Assembly (NCBI RefSeq): GCF_014771645.1
Contig: NZ_CP061738.1
Location: 759,044 to 823,043 of the forward strand
Direction: 5' to 3'
Length of the DNA stretch: 64,000 bases
Origin: Candidatus Wolbachia massiliensis
GTDB lineage: Bacteria; Pseudomonadota; Alphaproteobacteria; Rickettsiales; Anaplasmataceae
A model generated the notes under the pieces. The model saw only the letters and a list, made by a program, of their open reading frames with translations. It was not told the DNA's origin and made no database searches. Positions 59,717 to 64,000 of the stretch are shown piece after piece. How positions within the stretch are numbered: the stretch's first letter is position 1; every line of letters starts with the position of its first letter. A program made the position numbers and the translations under genes.

Positions 59717-59742
59717 GGGCTGCTACATTAAAACAGCAGCCC
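59717..59742. terminator. Strong hairpin after the metalloprotease gene
   Basis: gggctgct / agcagccc (8-bp perfect stem, 10-base loop), 11 bases beyond the stop of the minus-strand gene that ends at 59753. No long T run follows on the minus strand, so it may act as a transcript end stabiliser or a weak terminator. Nothing else in 59583-59716 is recognisable. Confidence 0.55.
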
Positions 59743-59752
59743 TTTATGTGTA

Positions 59753-62700
59753 TTAACCTATGTTAAACGAGTTATGATCATGATAAGCGTAATCGCTTGC
59801 ACAGTTAAATATTTCTCCTAAACCATTCTCTAGATAAACATTATATTCATTATGTTGATCTGAAAATGAAGTGCTATCTTGCGTTTCTAAACTGACACCA
59901 CTTGTGTCTGACAGCAACTCATAGTTTAAGTTATCTATTTTTGTAATACTACTTATTACCTTGCCCTCTTTATTAGATACAGCTAAGTCATAATGATCAC
60001 CATCTTTCATTATCTTGATGGACACCTTATCCTCGGGTAACACTATAAGTTTCTTCGTACCACTATCGTGAATCACGAATTTGCCATCTTTAAAGTAATA
60101 CTTGTCTTCCGGCAAAGCACCAACCTTATATCCTGATGCGTGCAGTTTGTTCCAGAACTCCAGCACAGAGCCTTTATCTTCTGCTGCTGCCCTGTCATAC
60201 AAGGCTTTTACATCATTATAATCTATGGTCACGTTTGCCTTATGCTTTCCTTCTGAGTCTCGATTATAGTCCTTTTCTATTTTCAAGATTGTGTCTTTCA
60301 ACACTATCTGTTCTTGCTCTTTTTCTTCTACTAAAGCCGATCTTTTTATTCTTGATAAGCTTCGTTGCTGGTCAAACTGCATTTCACTGTTGTCGTTTCT
60401 CTCTTCAATAGCTTGTGCAACAACACTAGAAGTACTATGGCTCATATGCGATGTATCAACTTCTGTTTGAATTTCACTTTGCTCTTTTGGACTTTCAGTT
60501 TGTTTCCCCCTTGTGTATATTTTCTGATAATCGGTGTAGCCTCTATTAGTGTCACCGATATCGCCATTACCTTGATCGAAAGTTATTTTCCTACTCCCGT
60601 TTTCCATATCCTCAATTTCAACTTGAGGAGAAACGGATGCTAGGAAATCATTATAACTGTAGTTATAATCAACAGAAAAGAATATTTTCCCTTTGAAGTT
60701 ATGAAAGTTATTAGATAACATTCCAATTTCTTCATCGCCATCAAACAATTTCACCTTGGTAAAATATGCTTGATCTTTTATTCTAACTATTTTTTCATTT
60801 GAGTCTCTTTGTATGTGATAATCTTTTGGATCATGTTTAATAGCAAAAAGTTTACCAGCGTTATATTTATTGAAATCTATAAGACCTATATTTACATGTT
60901 TATTAGAGTAATCTCTCTTTTCATATTCATGAGCAAATACTGGGTCAATATATTTATATTCGTCTGGTATACCACTATATTCTCTTCCTTCAGAATCAGA
61001 TGGTGCTAGTTTATATTTTCCATCCTTTTGCACTAACTTTAAATGAGTAATGTTTTCAGGTAACTGATATCGCACATTTTTTCCGTGATCATGAATAAAC
61101 AAGTTACTTTCATTTATAACTTCACCTCTTTCATTTTTCACTTCTTCAGTAATATAGAAGCCCATATTTTTGAATGCATGTAGATTTTCGCCTCCTTGCC
61201 TTACAACCGCTTCGTATACATCATCGTCTGTCCTATCAGTTCCCTTATTATCCAATAATCTTCCTTTTTCCACAATTACTCCATTTTCTCTTTGCTCATC
61301 AGAATACTGTGCATGCTTTGAATCCTGATGATTCAAAATCTTAGTGCCTCTGAGGAGCAGAGAATCTAAATCTTTTTGAATATGTCCAGTACTAGGATGC
61401 AACAATTCATTTGCATGCAGATGTGCTTCATCAAAGTATTCATCACGTTCAACTGTTCTGCCATCTATTAAAGAAGCTTTATAATGACCATTTTCTTTTG
61501 TAACTGCCATATAAGCACTACCATCATATTGAGTATTTAAGTTGTGCAATATATCCTCAAAAACAAAAGTTTCTTTAGTTTGACCTTCAACTTGCTTAAA
61601 GAATCCTGATTCACTCGATAATTCTCCAAGCTTTGTATTCTCATCATATATGGATAGTGCACCCATATCTCCATGACCAAGAGCTTTTATAGAGAGAACC
61701 TTACCTTCTTGTAGATCAATATGATTTGTACTTCTTATCAAGTTTGGATCGATATTGACCATTTCTTCTAACATCTTTTCTGCATCGATGTTCTGAGTTG
61801 ACTTTAACTGCTTTGAACCAGTGCGTATCATCTCATCAAGCAAGGAACCTTTTAATTCCTCATATTTAGGAAGAATTGAACGATGCTTTTCTAAATATTC
61901 TTCATAAGAAATCTTCCCTTCTCTATATTCTCTACTTGTCTTGGGGTATTCCATTTGCCTTTCCTGATCCAGACCTTTTAATCCATCATCGTAAGTTTTC
62001 TTCAAATTCTCATCATACTTTGATAGCACCCTAAAAGCTTGCATTTTATACTCTCGACTGTTTTGGTATTCATTACCTTGTTGGTCAGAGTAAGTTAGTT
62101 TGGTTTGTCCATCAGGAGTTTTTATTACCTTGAGAAAATGATATTCCTTTGATATATCAAGGTTATCATTTGTTGCCCTATTAACAGCGCGAGCAACACC
62201 GTGAAATGCAATATGTTCTACAGAAGAAAAATTTCCAACGTTTTCTCCATCCATTTTTTCTATATTTGCTTTATAGTAGGATACATTTTTAATTTCTCCG
62301 CTCACTATTTCTTGACCAGTTGCTATAAAATCTCCTTTTGTAACTTGCAGAGCATTGATTTTTTCCATTGCAGTATCTGTGTCATTGGAGTCAAGCCAGT
62401 CTTTAAAGGCATCATTGTGTTCTTTTATTTGGTCTAGAAAGTTTCCTGACTTATGCGAGTCACCTTGACGTAAAGCATCTAGGTAGTCTCTCAATAAACC
62501 AGGATCTGTTTTTTGTAAGTACATTACCAGCGCATGACCAGTCTTGTAAACCAGACTATTTGCTTCGCTATCGTTTGAATATTTTAAACTTAAAATTTCA
62601 CTTAAATCCAAACTTGCAGCTTCGGTTTTATCGATACTTGACCCTTGAGCATTGAACTTGTGGTCCGAGTGATGTTCAAAATAATCTGCAATTCCCTCCA

Positions 62701-63154
62701 TTAATACTGTAGGTATTTTATTACCTTCCTTATCTCCCGCAGCCAAGTAAGTCAAACCATGCGCAAATTCATGCTGAAGGTTATGAACACCACCTTGCTG
62801 ATAGACGTACATTTCAGCACAAACATTGGCACTTCCTGGATAACACTTACCACCTTCATCTCCAAAACCAAGATTGAAACCCTTACTTCCGCCAAAGTGA
62901 GTGTAATCATCCTTATCATCGAACACATAAATCTTGAATGTTTGTTCTGAGTCGCCGCGTTCTAACTCGAATGCATTTTTAAAATTAGTAGCTGTTTCTT
63001 TTATTTCACTTTCAATTTTATCAACCTTACTTGCTCTTAAATTATGAGAATAAACCTCTACTTTAATGTTTAAATCTCTAATTTCTATAACATGCTTATT
63101 GTTAAAATATTCTTCTTTAGTTATATCTTTGTTTACTTGTCGATTGATTGTCAT
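59753..63154 (-). CDS. Collagenase-like (peptidase M9-type) zinc metalloprotease with repeated C-terminal modules
   Basis: 1133 residues. The N-terminal 160 residues fit the catalytic part of microbial collagenases: FKIYVFDDKDDYTHFGG (73-89), a Gly-rich stretch, then GGVHNLQHEFAHGLTYLAAG (121-140) with zinc ligands His 128 and His 132 and catalytic Glu 129. VLMEGIADYFEHH (150-162) supplies Glu 153 as third ligand. The spacing to Glu 153 (21 residues) is shorter than in clostridial collagenases. The rest holds divergent repeated beta-rich modules: FIHDHGKNVRYQLPENITHL (about 683) resembles VIHDSGTKKLIVLPEDKVSI (about 1026). No signal peptide or membrane segment is visible. Host-directed secretion by a type IV system is plausible but unproven. 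Confidence 0.82.
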   Translation of the reverse strand: MTINRQVNKDITKEEYFNNKHVIEIRDLNIKVEVYSHNLRASKVDKIESEIKETATNFKNAFELERGDSEQTFKIYVFDDKDDYTHFGGSKGFNLGFGDEGGKCYPGSANVCAEMYVYQQGGVHNLQHEFAHGLTYLAAGDKEGNKIPTVLMEGIADYFEHHSDHKFNAQGSSIDKTEAASLDLSEILSLKYSNDSEANSLVYKTGHALVMYLQKTDPGLLRDYLDALRQGDSHKSGNFLDQIKEHNDAFKDWLDSNDTDTAMEKINALQVTKGDFIATGQEIVSGEIKNVSYYKANIEKMDGENVGNFSSVEHIAFHGVARAVNRATNDNLDISKEYHFLKVIKTPDGQTKLTYSDQQGNEYQNSREYKMQAFRVLSKYDENLKKTYDDGLKGLDQERQMEYPKTSREYREGKISYEEYLEKHRSILPKYEELKGSLLDEMIRTGSKQLKSTQNIDAEKMLEEMVNIDPNLIRSTNHIDLQEGKVLSIKALGHGDMGALSIYDENTKLGELSSESGFFKQVEGQTKETFVFEDILHNLNTQYDGSAYMAVTKENGHYKASLIDGRTVERDEYFDEAHLHANELLHPSTGHIQKDLDSLLLRGTKILNHQDSKHAQYSDEQRENGVIVEKGRLLDNKGTDRTDDDVYEAVVRQGGENLHAFKNMGFYITEEVKNERGEVINESNLFIHDHGKNVRYQLPENITHLKLVQKDGKYKLAPSDSEGREYSGIPDEYKYIDPVFAHEYEKRDYSNKHVNIGLIDFNKYNAGKLFAIKHDPKDYHIQRDSNEKIVRIKDQAYFTKVKLFDGDEEIGMLSNNFHNFKGKIFFSVDYNYSYNDFLASVSPQVEIEDMENGSRKITFDQGNGDIGDTNRGYTDYQKIYTRGKQTESPKEQSEIQTEVDTSHMSHSTSSVVAQAIEERNDNSEMQFDQQRSLSRIKRSALVEEKEQEQIVLKDTILKIEKDYNRDSEGKHKANVTIDYNDVKALYDRAAAEDKGSVLEFWNKLHASGYKVGALPEDKYYFKDGKFVIHDSGTKKLIVLPEDKVSIKIMKDGDHYDLAVSNKEGKVISSITKIDNLNYELLSDTSGVSLETQDSTSFSDQHNEYNVYLENGLGEIFNCASDYAYHDHNSFNIG

Positions 63155-63394
63155 AACTTTAACCTCTAATTTGTTAATTCTTCAATATCAAGCATAGAGT
63201 GATCTCTCTAAAGAAAGTGTAAATTCCAACATCAATATAATTTACATCTTAGCAAAAGAGTATAGATAATTAACTTAATATGTAAAATTTAGAGTATAGC
63301 TCAACAGCTAGAGTTATATTAGATAGAACAACAAGACTTCCTGCAAACCTAAACTTTGGTGTCTTTTACAGTGCTCTTAAATTACTTCAGCTAC
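63155..63394. other. Upstream region of the metalloprotease gene
   Basis: No gene seen. This AT-rich stretch should hold the promoter for the minus-strand metalloprotease gene, but no element can be fixed. Confidence 0.3.
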
Positions 63395-63856
63395 AAATAT
63401 TTAAGAAATTTACTAAATAGGAAAAAAGGCAAAAGGAGCCCTGTGGGTGGCTAATTATTTATATTTCACTTTCAAATATGGCGTTTTTTTATTCTAAACG
63501 TTTAATAACCGCGACTCAGCTGCTTTTGAGCTGCAATTAGTCTAAATTATAAATGTTAAGAAATTTACTAAGCAGAAAAAAAGGCAAATAAAACCCCGAT
63601 AGCTAAATTATTTACTATCTATTTTATAAGTTGGCGTTTTTTAATGTCTTGTAACGCTTTTAAAGCGCATTTTAGCTTATATTAGGTAAAAACCCAAAAG
63701 TTTTATAAAGACATAAGGTGCACATAGTGCGAAAAATTAAACAATGACACGCCAGATATACTAAGCTTTTTTGTCGTTTTTATCTGCACAGACTGAAGAT
63801 AAATAAATAGCTTCACTGATATGATAAGAGGACTGGAGAGGTTTGTCAAGTAATTT
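63395..63856 (+). repeat. Compound dispersed intergenic repeat
   Basis: Two units begin with ttaagaaatttacta at 63401 and 63556 (155-bp period), each with a following aaaaaaggcaaa string and later ggcgttttttnat and aacg-ttt symmetry. Then come ttataaagacataaggtgca, gaagataaataaatagcttc and gaggtttgtcaagtaat. Same order as 42008-42520. It ends about 95 bases before tRNA-Val. Confidence 0.82.
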
Positions 63857-63951
63857 CTGCGTTTCACGACATATGCTGCCAATGCAAGAAACCTATAATT
63901 TAAAAGCAAATTGACTTCTATTCTACTGAAGTACTATACTAAAGCCATAAT

Positions 63952-64000
63952 GGGTAATTAGCTCAGTTGGTAGAGCACTTGCTTGACGTGCAAGCGGTCG
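63952..64000 (+). tRNA. tRNA-Val (GAC), cut by the window end
   Basis: 5' part of a tRNA: acceptor gggtaat, D-arm tagctcagttggtagagca, and anticodon stem cttgc/gcaag around ttgacgt, giving GAC. The variable loop starts and the window ends. Confidence 0.88.

Overview
The window is a chromosomal segment of an obligate intracellular alphaproteobacterium of the Anaplasmataceae, almost certainly Wolbachia. The support is low GC, scattered single-copy housekeeping genes with little operon structure, alphaproteobacterial gene types (5-aminolevulinate synthase hemA, a PleC/DivJ-type histidine kinase, an orphan VirB9, an A. vinelandii-type ferredoxin), a large ankyrin-repeat protein, several insertion sequences, and many dispersed intergenic repeats and short palindromes. 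No rRNA, CRISPR array or prophage module is visible.

Layout. 0-12.6 kb: fdxA, dprA, a glycerol-1-phosphate dehydrogenase-like gene, dapE, gyrB, a repeat-filled gap, orphan virB9, an RluD-type pseudouridine synthase, an unrecognised membrane/coiled-coil protein, and the 3' half of comEC. 12.6-28.1 kb: two 950-bp IS630-family copies of the same length in opposite orientation bracket 13.6 kb. Copy 1 splits comEC. The bracketed segment holds the comEC 5' half, tRNA-fMet, an Rpn-family nuclease, an IS5-family element, tolB, RNase J, fabI, nuoI, thrS, infC, tRNA-Pro and priA. 28.1-38.6 kb (mostly minus strand): a large Fe-S/FAD oxidoreductase that looks truncated at its C-terminus, the envelope cluster rseP-bamA-ompH-fabZ, sdhE, zapA, and an IHF-beta-like gene next to rpsA. 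38.7-42.6 kb: tRNA-Ala, tRNA-Lys, an iron ABC permease, trhO, and a long repeat gap. 42.6-59.2 kb: htpG, the ankyrin protein, hemA, a degenerate inositol-monophosphatase-like gene, efp, rimM, argD, a histidine kinase, a peroxiredoxin, recF, clpA, class I aldolase and tRNA-Cys. 59.2-64 kb: repeats, a 1133-residue collagenase-like (M9-type) zinc metalloprotease, repeats, and a tRNA-Val cut by the window edge.

How the genes fit together. rseP, bamA, ompH and fabZ form the conserved outer-membrane biogenesis neighbourhood; tolB also serves the envelope. dapE and argD can both serve diaminopimelate/lysine synthesis. dprA, recF and priA are intact, while comEC is broken, so DNA uptake through the usual channel is doubtful although recombination functions remain. 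The predicted host-facing genes are the M9-type protease, the ankyrin protein and the orphan VirB9.

The most notable signals are: the collagenase-like protease without a signal peptide; palindromic elements inserted in frame into at least three conserved genes, whose shared half is read in the same frame each time; an IS630 insertion in comEC whose precise removal would restore the frame; the same A7 frameshift site in both IS630 copies; and a compound intergenic repeat family with near-identical inverted copies 52 kb apart. All functional calls come from reading the sequence; no database search was run.
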